Assembly: GCA_963755695.1 (NCBI GenBank) | Contig: CAVWLB010000008.1 | Coordinates: 124,001 to 188,000, forward strand | Direction: 5' to 3' | DNA: 64,000 nucleotides | Source of the DNA: QHWT01 sp963755695 | GTDB lineage: Bacteria > Acidobacteriota > Vicinamibacteria > Vicinamibacterales > 2-12-FULL-66-21 | Part shown: positions 8,860 through 17,776 of the stretch, piece by piece | Layout: each line of letters opens with the position of its first letter | How positions within the stretch are numbered: position 1 is the first letter of the stretch | The notes under the pieces: model-generated | Told to the model about the DNA's origin: nothing | The model's database searches: none | Seen by the model: the letters and a program-made list of their open reading frames with translations, nothing else | Made by a program: the position numbers and the translations under genes

Positions 8860-9411
8860 TCACGCTTTCACCGCTTCGACATCCAGCGAGATCTTGACTT
8901 CGTCGCCGACGAGGAACCCGCCGGTCTCGAGCGCCGCGTTCCAAGTCAACCCGAAATCGCCGCGCTTGATCTTGCCGGTCGCGGCAAAGCCGATGCGCTC
9001 GCCGCCCCACGGATCCTTGCCGCGGCCTTCGTGCGTGACATCGAGCGTTACCGGACGCGTCACGCCGTGAATCGTGAGATCGCCGGTCAGCTTGAACTCG
9101 TCGTGCGCGCCCGCGATGGCGGTGTTCCGGAACGTCATCTTCGGAAACTTCTCGACGTCGAAGAAATCGGCGGAGCGGAGGTGCGCGTCGCGCTGCGCTT
9201 CGCGAGTGTCGATGCTCGCCACGTTGATGTCGATGTTCACCTTGGAATTGGTCAGGTTACCCTCGTCGAGCTGAATCTCGCCGGTGACCTCGCTGAAGCG
9301 TCCTTTCACCGTCGTGATCATCATGTGTTTGACCGCGAACTCCACCTGCGTGTGCGCCGGATCGATCTTCCAAATCGTCACGCCGGTTGCGGTCTGAGCT
9401 GCTGTTGCCAT
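8860..9411 (-). CDS. YceI family lipocalin-like protein
   Basis: 183 residues, start ATG 9411 with AGGAGG upstream. The YceI pattern is complete: WKIDPAHTQVEFAVKHMMIT at residues 11-30, VKGRFSEVTGEI, then INVASIDTREAQRDAHLRS, FPKMTFRNT, the LTIHGVTRPVTLDV strand, and GFAATGKIKRGDFGL. The family forms a lipocalin-like barrel that binds isoprenoids or similar amphiphiles. No signal peptide is seen, so this copy may be cytoplasmic. It is divergent from an HxlR regulator 103 bp away, which may control it. Confidence 0.92.
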   Translation of the reverse strand: MATAAQTATGVTIWKIDPAHTQVEFAVKHMMITTVKGRFSEVTGEIQLDEGNLTNSKVNIDINVASIDTREAQRDAHLRSADFFDVEKFPKMTFRNTAIAGAHDEFKLTGDLTIHGVTRPVTLDVTHEGRGKDPWGGERIGFAATGKIKRGDFGLTWNAALETGGFLVGDEVKISLDVEAVKA

Positions 9412-9463
9412 GGTGCGGATCCTCCTGCACTGCTGTGCTTAGCTAATCAATCCTATGTGACTA

Positions 9464-9477
9464 TACTTTAGTAAGTA
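9464..9477. promoter_or_regulatory. Likely HxlR operator
   Basis: TACTT-TAGT-AAGTA is a perfect 5-bp inverted repeat with a 4-bp spacer, in the short AT-rich gap between divergent yceI and the HxlR gene. HxlR/YodB regulators are known to bind TACT...AGTA-like palindromes. The assignment rests on this form and the position only. Confidence 0.55.
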
Positions 9478-9514
9478 AGTTGTGTCAAGTAGGCCGGTTT
9501 GGTAGAATCTGCCC

Positions 9515-9940
9515 ATGGCCTTGCACCGTGCGCTCTGCGCGCGATTTCACGCGGCGGTGGAGCTCGTCGGGCGCCGCTGGACCGGCGCGGTCATCCAGCT
9601 CCTGCTCAACGGACGCATGAGATATGCCGAATTACGTGATGCCATCCCCGATATCAGCGATCGGATGCTGTCGGAACGTTTGCGCGAGCTCGAGAGTGAA
9701 GGGATAGTCGCCCGCCTCGTCATTCCCGACAGCCCTGTACGGGTTGAATACGAACTGACGGACAAAGGACGAGCCCTCGAACGGGCCCTGGCCGAGATTG
9801 GCAAATGGGCCGAGCGATGGGGTGCCGCGGAAGCTAGCCGTTCAGCAGCCGCATCGCCGCCTCGGGATAACGCGAGCCCGCGGCCACGCCGCGCGGCGCG
9901 ATCGCGTTCAGCGCGTCCAGGTCGGCCCGCGTCAGCGTGA
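9515..9940 (+). CDS. HxlR family transcriptional regulator
   Basis: 141 residues. The winged-helix core covers residues 1-108: LVGRRWTGAVIQLLLNG, RMRYAELRDAIPDISDRML, SERLRELESEGIVAR and YELTDKGRALE. There is no conserved early cysteine pair. After about residue 110 the sequence turns into low-complexity Ser/Ala/Arg, and its last 107 bp overlap the 3' end of the convergent aldo/keto reductase. Family members are usually 105-120 residues, so the tail may be a read-through of a lost stop. Divergent from yceI. Confidence 0.87.
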   Translation: MALHRALCARFHAAVELVGRRWTGAVIQLLLNGRMRYAELRDAIPDISDRMLSERLRELESEGIVARLVIPDSPVRVEYELTDKGRALERALAEIGKWAERWGAAEASRSAAASPPRDNASPRPRRAARSRSARPGRPASA

Positions 9941-10820
9941 TCTCGGCGGCGCCGGCATTTTCCTCGACACGATCGCGCTGACGTGATCCCGGAATCGGGA
10001 CGATGTCGCTGCCTTGCGCCAGGAGCCAGGCGAGCGCGAGCTGTGCGGGCGTGCAGTGCTTCTCTTTCGCCATCCGCTCGATGCGCGCGACCAGCTCCAG
10101 GTTCTTGGCAAAGTTTTCCCCCTGGAACCGCGGATTGTTGCGCCGCCAGTCATCCGGCGCGAAATCATCCGGTGACTTGAATCGTCCGGTGAGGAAGCCG
10201 CGGCCCAGCGGACTGTAGGCCACGAACGTCACGCCCAGTTCACGGCAGGTCGACAGGATGTCTCCTTCGGGATCGCGCGACCACAGCGAATATTCCGTCT
10301 GGAGCGCGGCGATCGGGTGCACTGTCTGTGCGCGGCGGATGGTGTTCGGTCCGGCTTCGGACAAACCCAGCGCACGCACCTTCCCCGCCTTCAGCAACTC
10401 CGCCATCGCGCCGACCGTTTCCTCGATCGGCGTTGCCGGATCGACCCGGTGTTGGTAGTAGAGATCGATTTGCTCGACGCCCAGCCGCCGCAGCGACGCG
10501 TCACACGCCTGGCGGACGTACTCGGGCCGTCCATTGACACCGACGAACGTGCCGTCTTCCTTGCGCACGTTGCCGAACTTGGTCGCGAGCACCACTCGGC
10601 CGCGACGATCGGCAATCGCCCGGCCAACCAGCATCTCGTTGGTGAACGGCCCGTAAATGTCTGCGGTATCGAGGAAGTTGATCCCCAGGTCGATGGCGCG
10701 ATGGATGGTGGCGATCGCTTCCGCCTCGTCGCGAGGACCGTAGAAGTCCGACATGCCCATGCACCCGAGGCCAACCGTAGAAATCGGGATATCGGTTCGT
10801 CCGAGCGTGACCTGTCTCAT
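9834..10820 (-). CDS. Aldo/keto reductase
   Basis: 328 residues. Family motifs are intact: GLGCMGMSDFYG near 18, INFLDTADIYGPFTNE with the catalytic D and Y, the catalytic lysine in VVLATKFG, and the histidine in DLYYQHRVD. The C-terminal NADPH site VPIPGSRQRDRVEENA is present. The enzyme reduces aldehydes or ketones with NADPH; the substrate is not identifiable. It overlaps the upstream HAD gene by 4 bases, so the two are coupled, and its 3' end overlaps the HxlR gene. Confidence 0.93.
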   Translation of the reverse strand: MRQVTLGRTDIPISTVGLGCMGMSDFYGPRDEAEAIATIHRAIDLGINFLDTADIYGPFTNEMLVGRAIADRRGRVVLATKFGNVRKEDGTFVGVNGRPEYVRQACDASLRRLGVEQIDLYYQHRVDPATPIEETVGAMAELLKAGKVRALGLSEAGPNTIRRAQTVHPIAALQTEYSLWSRDPEGDILSTCRELGVTFVAYSPLGRGFLTGRFKSPDDFAPDDWRRNNPRFQGENFAKNLELVARIERMAKEKHCTPAQLALAWLLAQGSDIVPIPGSRQRDRVEENAGAAEITLTRADLDALNAIAPRGVAAGSRYPEAAMRLLNG

Positions 10821-11488
10821 CCTCGTCCTGCTTGCAAGAGACCGTCCAGCGTCCAGGCCAGCAGCTCGCCAATGCGGCCGACCGTCACATCCGGCGGCGG
10901 CAACGTCCGCACTCTTTCATCGGTGATGTAGTGGCCCTGCTTCGGCCAGACCGTCGTGACGCGACCGCCCCAGTGGCGCTTCATCGCGTCCAGCAGCCAG
11001 AGTTTATCGTCGACCGCGATGTAGCGCTCGGCAGGATACCGCGCTTCCACGTCGTCGAGCTCTTCTTCCTTGTGCACGTAGATGAGGACGTTCCGATCGA
11101 CGGCGTCGAACAAGCCCGATCGTTCGACTTTGCGCGGCTGGAACACGACGTCGCCGTCGGAGAGGATTACTGCCGGCCCCCACCGTCGCGCCTGTTCGAC
11201 CACGTCGAGCGACTCCGGAAACAGCCGATTGGCGAACGGGTAGTTCACGAGAAACGACGAGACGATCAGCGCGTGCGGTTCACGCGGGTGCTGCACGCGG
11301 TAGCGCTGCAACGCACCAAGATAGTCCGCGTAGCCAAGCTCCTTGCGGAGCGCCTCGAAGATCTGCCAGTACTCCTGCTGGCGCTCGTGCCCCAGCTCGC
11401 GATCCATGTGCCGCATGAGATGCGCGACCACGCGATCGTTGTCGAGGAGCGTGTTGTCGACATCGAACAACGTGACGACAGGTTGCAT
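10817..11488 (-). CDS. HAD family hydrolase
   Basis: 223 residues. Motif I is DVDNTLLDND near residue 9. Motif II is ILSDGD near 108, and the acidic motif IV is IAVDDK near 168. The cap domain sits between motif I and motif II. The family hydrolyses phosphate esters. The 3' end overlaps the aldo/keto reductase start by 4 bases. The gene is divergent from a second HAD gene with a 47-bp gap. Confidence 0.85.
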   Translation of the reverse strand: MQPVVTLFDVDNTLLDNDRVVAHLMRHMDRELGHERQQEYWQIFEALRKELGYADYLGALQRYRVQHPREPHALIVSSFLVNYPFANRLFPESLDVVEQARRWGPAVILSDGDVVFQPRKVERSGLFDAVDRNVLIYVHKEEELDDVEARYPAERYIAVDDKLWLLDAMKRHWGGRVTTVWPKQGHYITDERVRTLPPPDVTVGRIGELLAWTLDGLLQAGRG

Positions 11489-11535
11489 CGGTGGATTATG
11501 ACCCCGATCGGTTGAATCTCCGGTAAGGTATCTCG

Positions 11536-12201
11536 ATGCGCGCAGTCATCTTCGATCTCGACGGCACCCTGGTCGACTCCGTGTATGCGCACGTGCTGGC
11601 CTGGCAGCGCACGCTCGCGGAAGCCGATATCCACATCGACGGCTGGAAGATTCACCGCTTGATCGGGATGAGCGGAGGACTGCTCACCAAAGCGGCGGGG
11701 CGAGAGATCGGCCGCGACCTGCCCGACGCGGAGGTCGAGGCGCTCCAGAAGCGTCATGGCGCCATCTACCATGAACTGCTGCCGGTGCGACGGGCGCTGC
11801 CGGGAGCGGTGCAGCTGCTCCGGCATCTTCGCGAGAACCGGATCGCGCACGGCATCGCCACGTCGGGAAAGCGCGAAGATGTCAAGGCGTCACTCACCCC
11901 GCTCGAGGTCCCCAAGGACATCGTGGTCGTCGATCGATCGGATGTCGAGCGCGCCAAGCCGGAGCCGGATCTCTTTCTTGCGTGCCAGTCGCGGCTGAAG
12001 GTGCGCCCGGAAGAGTGCTACGTGGTCGGCGACGCAGTGTGGGATCTTCTCGCCGCGCGCCGTGCCGGGATGCTCGGCGTGGGACTGCGCTCGGGCGGCT
12101 ATGGTGAAGAGGAGCTCACCCGCGCCGGCGCCTACCGGGTGTATCAGGATCCCGCCGACCTTCTGTCTGGCATCTATCAGCTCGGGCTGCGATCGTCGTG
12201 A
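11536..12201 (+). CDS. HAD superfamily phosphatase (phosphoglycolate/beta-phosphoglucomutase type)
   Basis: 221 residues. Motif I is FDLDGTLVDS at residues 5-14, with a helical cap domain (residues 20-85). Motif II is IATSGK, motif III is KPEPDLF, and motif IV is VVGDAVWDLLAAR. The C2-less cap points to small phosphorylated substrates such as phosphoglycolate. A good GGTAAGG site precedes the ATG. Exact substrate unknown. Confidence 0.88.
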   Translation: MRAVIFDLDGTLVDSVYAHVLAWQRTLAEADIHIDGWKIHRLIGMSGGLLTKAAGREIGRDLPDAEVEALQKRHGAIYHELLPVRRALPGAVQLLRHLRENRIAHGIATSGKREDVKASLTPLEVPKDIVVVDRSDVERAKPEPDLFLACQSRLKVRPEECYVVGDAVWDLLAARRAGMLGVGLRSGGYGEEELTRAGAYRVYQDPADLLSGIYQLGLRSS

Positions 12202-12341
12202 TGCGCTCGGCGAGACCTGCGCCCCTGCCGCACCCCTTCACGTCGACACCCGGTTGATTTCGACCCTCGAAACCCGCCGGTCGACCTCTGGCGTGAAGTC
12301 ACCTTGACCGGTTTCGTCTCCCGGCATCGGTTTGATATAGT

Positions 12342-12357
12342 GACTGGATGGTCAGTC
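12342..12357. promoter_or_regulatory. Likely TetR operator of the efflux operon
   Basis: GACTG-GATGGT-CAGTC is an inverted repeat 26-41 bp before the TetR start. A further GACTGGTC word follows at about 12366. The position fits autoregulation of the TetR-led efflux operon. The call rests on symmetry and position only. Confidence 0.5.
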
Positions 12358-12382
12358 GGATGAACGACTGGTCTAGTTTGGT

Positions 12383-13009
12383 ATGCCCCGTCCGCGCCGC
12401 TCCGACGTTCTGACCGCGTTCCGCACATCTGCCCTGCTCGAGGCCGCCCGGCGCGTCTTCGGACGATCCGGATTCGAGGCGGCGACGATCGACCAAATCG
12501 CACGCGAAGCCGGGGTGGCGAAAGGGACGGTTTACCTGTACTACCGTTCGAAGCGGAGCATCTACTGGGCGGCGGTGCAGGAAGGCATCGCCGAGCTGGA
12601 TGCTCGCACGCGCGAGCGGGTGCGCCGGGCCTCCACACTGCACGATGCGATTCGCGACTTCATTCTCACCAAGGTCGAGTATTTCGACGAGCGGCGCGAC
12701 TTCTTTCGCATTTACGTGCAGGAAGTCAGCGGTCAGGCGGCCCGCCCGGCATTCGGGCACGCGGATTTCAAGCCGCTCTATCAGCGTCAGCTGCGAGGGC
12801 TGCAGACCGCGGTGACCGCCGCGATCGCCCGTGGCGAGATCCGCCGGGTCGACGCGACCCAAGCGGCCGGCGCAATCGTCGATCTCACCCGCGGCGTGGT
12901 GACCCGGCGATTGATGAGACGGCGGCGCGAGCGCGCGGTGACAGAAGTTGACGCGATCGTGGATCTCATCTGGAGGGGACTGGCGTCGAAAGGATCGTTG
13001 AAGCGATGA
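12383..13009 (+). CDS. TetR family regulator of efflux operon
   Basis: 208 residues. The N-terminal helix-turn-helix is typical: LLEAARRVFGRSGFEAATID, then IAREAGVAKGTVYLYYRSKR (about residues 16-58). The C-terminal ligand domain is AcrR-like. Its stop overlaps the ATG of the outer-membrane factor gene, so it is the first gene of a four-gene efflux operon and probably represses it. Drug or metabolite ligand not identifiable. Confidence 0.93.
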   Translation: MPRPRRSDVLTAFRTSALLEAARRVFGRSGFEAATIDQIAREAGVAKGTVYLYYRSKRSIYWAAVQEGIAELDARTRERVRRASTLHDAIRDFILTKVEYFDERRDFFRIYVQEVSGQAARPAFGHADFKPLYQRQLRGLQTAVTAAIARGEIRRVDATQAAGAIVDLTRGVVTRRLMRRRRERAVTEVDAIVDLIWRGLASKGSLKR

Positions 13010-14403
13010 AAGTTGGAAGGCTCGCCGGCTGCGTACTGCTGCTGTCGCTGGCAGTCCCGGCCCGGGCGCAGATTACACAGGGGACCTCGCAGGCCCCGTC
13101 CTCGAGTCCGTTCTTCGGCAGCACTCCCAAGGGGTCGGTCACCTCCGAGCCAATTTCGCTGTCGGTCAAAGATGCGGTGCAGCGCGCGCTCGAGTACAAC
13201 CTTGGCCTGCTGCTGCAGGAGGAAGCCGCCGGCGCGGCGGGCGGCGCCCGCTGGCGCGCGCTCGCCGAGCTCCTGCCCGACGTGTCGGGCAGCCTGAACG
13301 GACGTCGACAGGTCCTCAACCTCGAAGCGTTCGGTTTCCCCTCGCCGGATCCGATCGTCGGGCCGTTCAACGTTTTCGACGCGCGGGTCACGCTCTCCCA
13401 GGCTCTGATCGACGTCAGCGCGCTCAATGACTTCCGGGCCGCGAAGTTGAACGAGCAAGCGGAAAAATTCGGCATCAAGAGCGCGCGGGACCTGGTCGTG
13501 CTCGTCGCAGTGAACCAGTATCTCGAAACCGTCGCCGGCGCCAGCCGCGTCGACATGACGCGGGCCCAGCTCGACACCGCCGACGCGCTGTTCAGGCAGG
13601 CGCAGGATCTCAAGAGCTCCGGCCTCGTCGCCGGCATCGACGTGGTGCGCGCGCAGGTCCAGGTCCAGACACAGCGTCAGCGGCTGATTGCCGCCGAGAA
13701 CGATTACGAGAAGTCCAAGCTGCAGCTCGCGCGAGCGATCGGCCTGCCGGTTGCGCAGCCCTTCACTCTGACCGACAAGATTCCGTATGCGCCGAGCCCG
13801 GCGCTCTCGCTCGACGACTCGATCGCGCGCGCGCTCGAGTCGCGGGCGGATTATCTGGCTGCACGTAGCCGCTTCCAGGCGGCACAGGCCTCGGAGCAAG
13901 CCGCGACCAGCGAGTGGCTTCCCACGCTGCATCTCGATGCCGATTTCGGCACCATCGGCCAGACCGTGGAAACCGCACACCCCACTTACACGGTCGGCGC
14001 CACCGTCAAGATGAACGTGTTCGATGGCGGCCGCACCAAGGCGCGCCGCATCGAGACGCTGACCGCGCTGCGCCAGCGTGAGGCGGAGCTGGCCGATTTC
14101 AAGAGCCGGGTCGAATACGACGTCCGAACCGCATTCCTCGATCTGCGCGCCGCGGATCAGCAGATGCAGGCGGCGCAGACCAGCGTGCAGCTTGCGGCCG
14201 ACGAACTACAGCAGGCGCGCGACCGCTTCGCCGCCGGCGTGGTCAGCAATCTCGAAGTCACCCAGGCACAGGAGTCGGTCGCGGCGGCGTCCGAAACCTA
14301 CATCTCGGCGCTCTACGCGCACAACCTGGCCAAAGCCTCGCTGGCGCGTGCGATGGGCGTCGCCGAGTCGGCGGTCATGAATTATCTCGGAGGCATTCAG
14401 TAA
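13006..14403 (+). CDS. TolC-like outer-membrane efflux factor
   Basis: 465 residues with an N-terminal signal peptide (CVLLLSLAVPARAQ). Two halves each carry the long coiled-coil helices of the outer-membrane factor family. Typical patterns are SVKDAVQRALEYNLGL near residue 52 and FAAGVVSNLEVTQAQESVAA near 410. It forms a trimeric channel across the outer membrane and periplasm for the EmrAB-like pump. The ATG overlaps the TetR stop and its own stop overlaps the next ATG. Confidence 0.92.
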   Translation: MKVGRLAGCVLLLSLAVPARAQITQGTSQAPSSSPFFGSTPKGSVTSEPISLSVKDAVQRALEYNLGLLLQEEAAGAAGGARWRALAELLPDVSGSLNGRRQVLNLEAFGFPSPDPIVGPFNVFDARVTLSQALIDVSALNDFRAAKLNEQAEKFGIKSARDLVVLVAVNQYLETVAGASRVDMTRAQLDTADALFRQAQDLKSSGLVAGIDVVRAQVQVQTQRQRLIAAENDYEKSKLQLARAIGLPVAQPFTLTDKIPYAPSPALSLDDSIARALESRADYLAARSRFQAAQASEQAATSEWLPTLHLDADFGTIGQTVETAHPTYTVGATVKMNVFDGGRTKARRIETLTALRQREAELADFKSRVEYDVRTAFLDLRAADQQMQAAQTSVQLAADELQQARDRFAAGVVSNLEVTQAQESVAAASETYISALYAHNLAKASLARAMGVAESAVMNYLGGIQ

Positions 14404-15635
14404 TGGCGGAAGAGAAGGCCGTCGAGTCCTCGCGGAGCGGCCGCTGGCGGGTGATTGCCATCGCGGTCGTCGTTCTCGTCCTCGTCGCCGGCATCGTCTG
14501 GTGGCGCGGGCGCGGACGCGAGTCGACCGACGACGCGCAGATCGATGGGCACATCACGCAGATCTCGGCCCGGGTTGGCGGACCGGTGATCAAGGTGAGC
14601 GTCACCAACAACATGGCGGTCAAGGCCGGTGACGTCCTGGTGCAGATCGATCAGCGCGAGTACGAGATCGCCGTGCAGAAGGCGAAAGCGGAGCTGGCCG
14701 ACGCCCAGGCCAACGCCGCCGCGGCGCGGACCGGCGTTCCGATCGCACAGGTGGAGACCCGTTCCGGTGTGAGCACGGCATCCGGTGGCGTTCAGGAGGC
14801 GGAGGCGGCGGTGGCCGGATCGGAGCAGCAGGTCGAGGCCGCGCGCTCCAATCTCGTCGCCGCTCAGGCCCGTCTGCGCGAACGGGAGGCGACTGCCACG
14901 AAGGCGGCGCGCGATGTCGAGCGCTTTCGCGGTCTCGCCCAGAAGGACGAGATCTCCCAACAGCAGTTCGACGCGGCGGTCTCGCAGGCCGACGCGGCGC
15001 GTGCGGCCGCCGACGCCGCCAAGTCTGACGTCGCAGCGGCGCAGACCGCGATCGCGGTCGCCGAACAGCGCACCCGTCAGCTGCGCGGCACGGCGGCACA
15101 GGCCCGTGCCAACCTGGCCTCCGCGCAAACCGCTCCCCAACAGCTGAAGGTGACCGAGGCGAAGGCCGCCGCCGCCGAGGCACACGTGCAGCAGGCGCAG
15201 GCCGCGCTCGCGCAGGCGGAACTCAATCTTCAGCACGCCTGCCTCAAGGCTCCCACCGACGGCGTGGTCAGCCGCAAGACCGTCGAAGTCGGACAGGTGA
15301 TTCAGTCAGGCCAGCCGCTGATGGCGCTCGTCGACCTCCTCGACGTGTGGGTGACCGCCAACTTCAAGGAAACGCAATTGAAGTCGATGCACCCCGGACA
15401 GGCGGCAACCGTCGAAGTGGACGCGCTCGGCGGACGCGAGTTCAAGGGGCACATCGACAGCATTGCTGCCGCGACCGGCGCGAAATTCAGCCTGCTGCCG
15501 CCCGAGAACGCAACCGGCAACTACGTCAAGGTCGTCCAGCGCATTCCCGTGAAGATCGTCCTCGAGCCGGGCCAGGATCCCGACCATCGACTCCGTCCTG
15601 GCATGTCGGTGACGCCAACGGTGTCTACGCGGTAG
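14403..15635 (+). CDS. HlyD/EmrA family periplasmic adaptor
   Basis: 410 residues: one N-terminal membrane helix (VIAIAVVVLVLVAGIVWW), then ESTDDAQIDGHITQISARV, the classical EmrA-type lipoyl start. A very long alanine-rich coiled coil spans about residues 90-270. The second lipoyl half is LKAPTDGVVSRKTVEVGQVI, followed by VDLLDVWVTANFKETQL. It links the MFS pump to the TolC-like channel. The coiled coil is longer than in E. coli EmrA. Confidence 0.93.
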   Translation: MAEEKAVESSRSGRWRVIAIAVVVLVLVAGIVWWRGRGRESTDDAQIDGHITQISARVGGPVIKVSVTNNMAVKAGDVLVQIDQREYEIAVQKAKAELADAQANAAAARTGVPIAQVETRSGVSTASGGVQEAEAAVAGSEQQVEAARSNLVAAQARLREREATATKAARDVERFRGLAQKDEISQQQFDAAVSQADAARAAADAAKSDVAAAQTAIAVAEQRTRQLRGTAAQARANLASAQTAPQQLKVTEAKAAAAEAHVQQAQAALAQAELNLQHACLKAPTDGVVSRKTVEVGQVIQSGQPLMALVDLLDVWVTANFKETQLKSMHPGQAATVEVDALGGREFKGHIDSIAAATGAKFSLLPPENATGNYVKVVQRIPVKIVLEPGQDPDHRLRPGMSVTPTVSTR

Positions 15636-15641
15636 CGAGGG

Positions 15642-15683
15642 CCTCGGACCTCGGACCTCGGACCTCGGACCTCGGACCTCGAA
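15642..15683. repeat. Heptamer tandem repeat (CCTCGGA)x6
   Basis: Five exact CCTCGGA units and a sixth CCTCGAA follow each other without gaps in the 52-bp gap between the EmrA-like and EmrB-like genes. The array ends 4 bases before the EmrB ATG, so it occupies the place where a ribosome binding site is expected. The same heptamer recurs at 41581-41622. Confidence 0.9.
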
Positions 15684-15687
15684 CGGT

Positions 15688-17238
15688 ATGACCGAACACA
15701 AGCACGTGAACCCCTGGATCGTCGCCATCGCGGTGATGTTCGCGACGTTCATGGAAGTGCTCGACACCACCGTCGTCAACGTGTCGCTGCCGCATATCGC
15801 CGGTAATCTGTCCGCGACCATCGAAGAGTCGACCTGGGTACTGACTTCCTACCTCGTGGCCAACGCGATCGTCCTGCCGATGACTGGATGGCTGGCGCGC
15901 AACTTCGGGAGAAAGCGCCTGCTGATGGCGTCGGTGACCGGCTTCACCGCATCGTCCTTTCTCTGCGGGCTCGCGCCGAACCTTGGCTCGCTCGTTACCT
16001 TCCGATTGATCCAGGGCGCTACCGGCGGTGCGATGCAGCCGCTATCGCAGGCGGTGCTGCTCGAAGCATTTCCGCCGCACGAACGCGGCAAGGCCATGGG
16101 CTTCTGGGGCCTCGGCATCGTCGTTGCCCCCATTCTCGGGCCGGTGCTGGGAGGCTGGCTCACCGATACCTACAGCTGGCGCTGGGTCTTCTACATCAAT
16201 CTGCCAGTCGGCATCGTGTCGCTGGTGATGACGCAGCTCTACGTCTTCGACCCGGCCTATCTGCGTCAGGAATCGGCGAAAATCGACTACTGGGGCATCG
16301 GACTGCTGGCGCTGTGGGTGGGCTGCCTGCAGATCGCGCTGGATCTCGGTCAACAGCGCGACTGGTTCTCCTCCCACTTCATCACCGCCCTGATGGTGAT
16401 CTTCGCCAGCGCGCTCGTCGCGTTCATCATCCGAGAGCTGAGGTCGTCCGAGCCGATTATCGATCTGCACGTTTTCCGCAACCGCACGTACGCGACCGGC
16501 GTGTTCATGATGACCATTGTCGGATTCGTGTTGTATGGCAGTCTCGTGTTGCTGCCGCTGATGCTGCAGACCCTGCTCGGCTATCCATCTCTCCAGGCCG
16601 GCATTGCCATGGCGCCGCGCGGGATGGGATCGCTCATCGGGATGCCGCTCGTCGGCATGCTGATTGGCAAGTTCGACGCGCGCAAACTGGTCGCCATCGG
16701 ATTCGTCGCCGGCGGCCTGACGCTGATCTGGCTCGGTCAGCTCAATCTGAACGCCGGCTACTGGGACATTTTCTGGCCGCAGTTCTGTCAGGGCCTGGGC
16801 CTCGCCGCCTTGTTCGTGCCGCTCACGACCATCAGCATGGACGCGATTCCGCGAGAGCACATGGGCAATGCCACCAGCCTCTTCAACCTGATGCGCAACG
16901 TCGGCGGCAGCGTCGGGATTGCCCTCACCGGGACGATGCTGTCACGGACCACGCAGGCCTACGTCAACGTGCTCGGAACCAACGTCGACGCCTATTCACC
17001 GACCACCGCCAGCGCGTTCGAAGCCGCGCGTGCGGGGTTCCTCGCTGCCGGTGCCGACATGGTCACCGCGACCCAGCGCGCTTACGCGGCGCTCTTCGGG
17101 ATGGTGCAGCAGCAGGCATCGATGGTTTCGTTCGTCCTGCTGTTTCGCCTGCTTGGCGGAATCTTTCTGGTGCTGGTGCCGTTGATTCTGATAATGCGCC
17201 GGCCCCGCGCGGCTCACGGGCCCGCCGCGGCTCATTGA
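15688..17238 (+). CDS. DHA2 family MFS drug exporter (EmrB-like)
   Basis: 516 residues with about 14 membrane helices. Typical DHA2 motifs are MEVLDTTVVNVSLPHIAG at residues 19-36 and the motif-C stretch GLGIVVAPILGPVLGGWL near 148. RNFGRKRLL is motif A. It is the inner-membrane pump of the tripartite system. No clear Shine-Dalgarno precedes the ATG because the heptamer array lies there. Its last 176 bp overlap the 3' end of the convergent uracil-glycosylase gene. Confidence 0.93.
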   Translation: MTEHKHVNPWIVAIAVMFATFMEVLDTTVVNVSLPHIAGNLSATIEESTWVLTSYLVANAIVLPMTGWLARNFGRKRLLMASVTGFTASSFLCGLAPNLGSLVTFRLIQGATGGAMQPLSQAVLLEAFPPHERGKAMGFWGLGIVVAPILGPVLGGWLTDTYSWRWVFYINLPVGIVSLVMTQLYVFDPAYLRQESAKIDYWGIGLLALWVGCLQIALDLGQQRDWFSSHFITALMVIFASALVAFIIRELRSSEPIIDLHVFRNRTYATGVFMMTIVGFVLYGSLVLLPLMLQTLLGYPSLQAGIAMAPRGMGSLIGMPLVGMLIGKFDARKLVAIGFVAGGLTLIWLGQLNLNAGYWDIFWPQFCQGLGLAALFVPLTTISMDAIPREHMGNATSLFNLMRNVGGSVGIALTGTMLSRTTQAYVNVLGTNVDAYSPTTASAFEAARAGFLAAGADMVTATQRAYAALFGMVQQQASMVSFVLLFRLLGGIFLVLVPLILIMRRPRAAHGPAAAH

Positions 17239-17776
17239 TGGCCTGCCGCAGCGCGGCAAACGCTGCGAGCATCTCGCCGTACGAGAAATTCGCGTTTCGC
17301 CCGCTCGGATTCGGCAGCACGAATATCCGCGCGTCGTGCACGGTCGCGTTCTGGAAGCCCGGCTCGATGACCGTCGCGCCCTTCGCGCCCAGTACCTTCA
17401 ACAGGGCCCGGTAAATCGTCACCCCGACAAACGCGACGATCTCCGGCCTGAAGCGATCGATCTTCTTCTCGAGAACATGCCAGCCCTCGAGATACTCAGC
17501 CGGCCGGAGAACGTCGATCCCCGGACTGGGGCGCGCCACCAGGTTCGTCACGCCGAGGCCCCACTCGGACAGCCGCACATCGTCGGCGTACGAGATCCGC
17601 TCCGGGACAAGTCCCGAATCGAACAGCAGCTTCCAGAACCGGTTGGAGGGGCCGGCAAAATGGTGCCCGGTCTGTGCCGACTTGACACCCGGGTTGATTC
17701 CGACGAGCAGCACGCGTACGCCTGGCGCGATACGATCCTTCAGCCGAAGGTGCTCCCAAGCCAATTTCTGCCTCAT
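17063..17776 (-). CDS. mug: G/U mismatch-specific DNA glycosylase (MUG/TDG family)
   Basis: 237 residues. The family motifs are present: the active-site loop LLVGINPGVKSAQTGHHFAG near residue 23, FWKLLFDSGL, GLGVTNLVARPS, and the second motif VLPNPSGRNANFS near 152. The enzyme removes uracil or thymine from G mismatches. Recognisable sequence stops near residue 178; the last 60 residues are Arg/Ala/Pro-rich and lie antisense to the EmrB 3' end, so they probably result from loss of the old stop. Divergent from the EVE gene. Confidence 0.88.
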   Translation of the reverse strand: MRQKLAWEHLRLKDRIAPGVRVLLVGINPGVKSAQTGHHFAGPSNRFWKLLFDSGLVPERISYADDVRLSEWGLGVTNLVARPSPGIDVLRPAEYLEGWHVLEKKIDRFRPEIVAFVGVTIYRALLKVLGAKGATVIEPGFQNATVHDARIFVLPNPSGRNANFSYGEMLAAFAALRQAINEPRRAREPRGAGALSESTAPAPERFRQAGETAGRTKPSMPAAAPSRRAPRKRAGSR

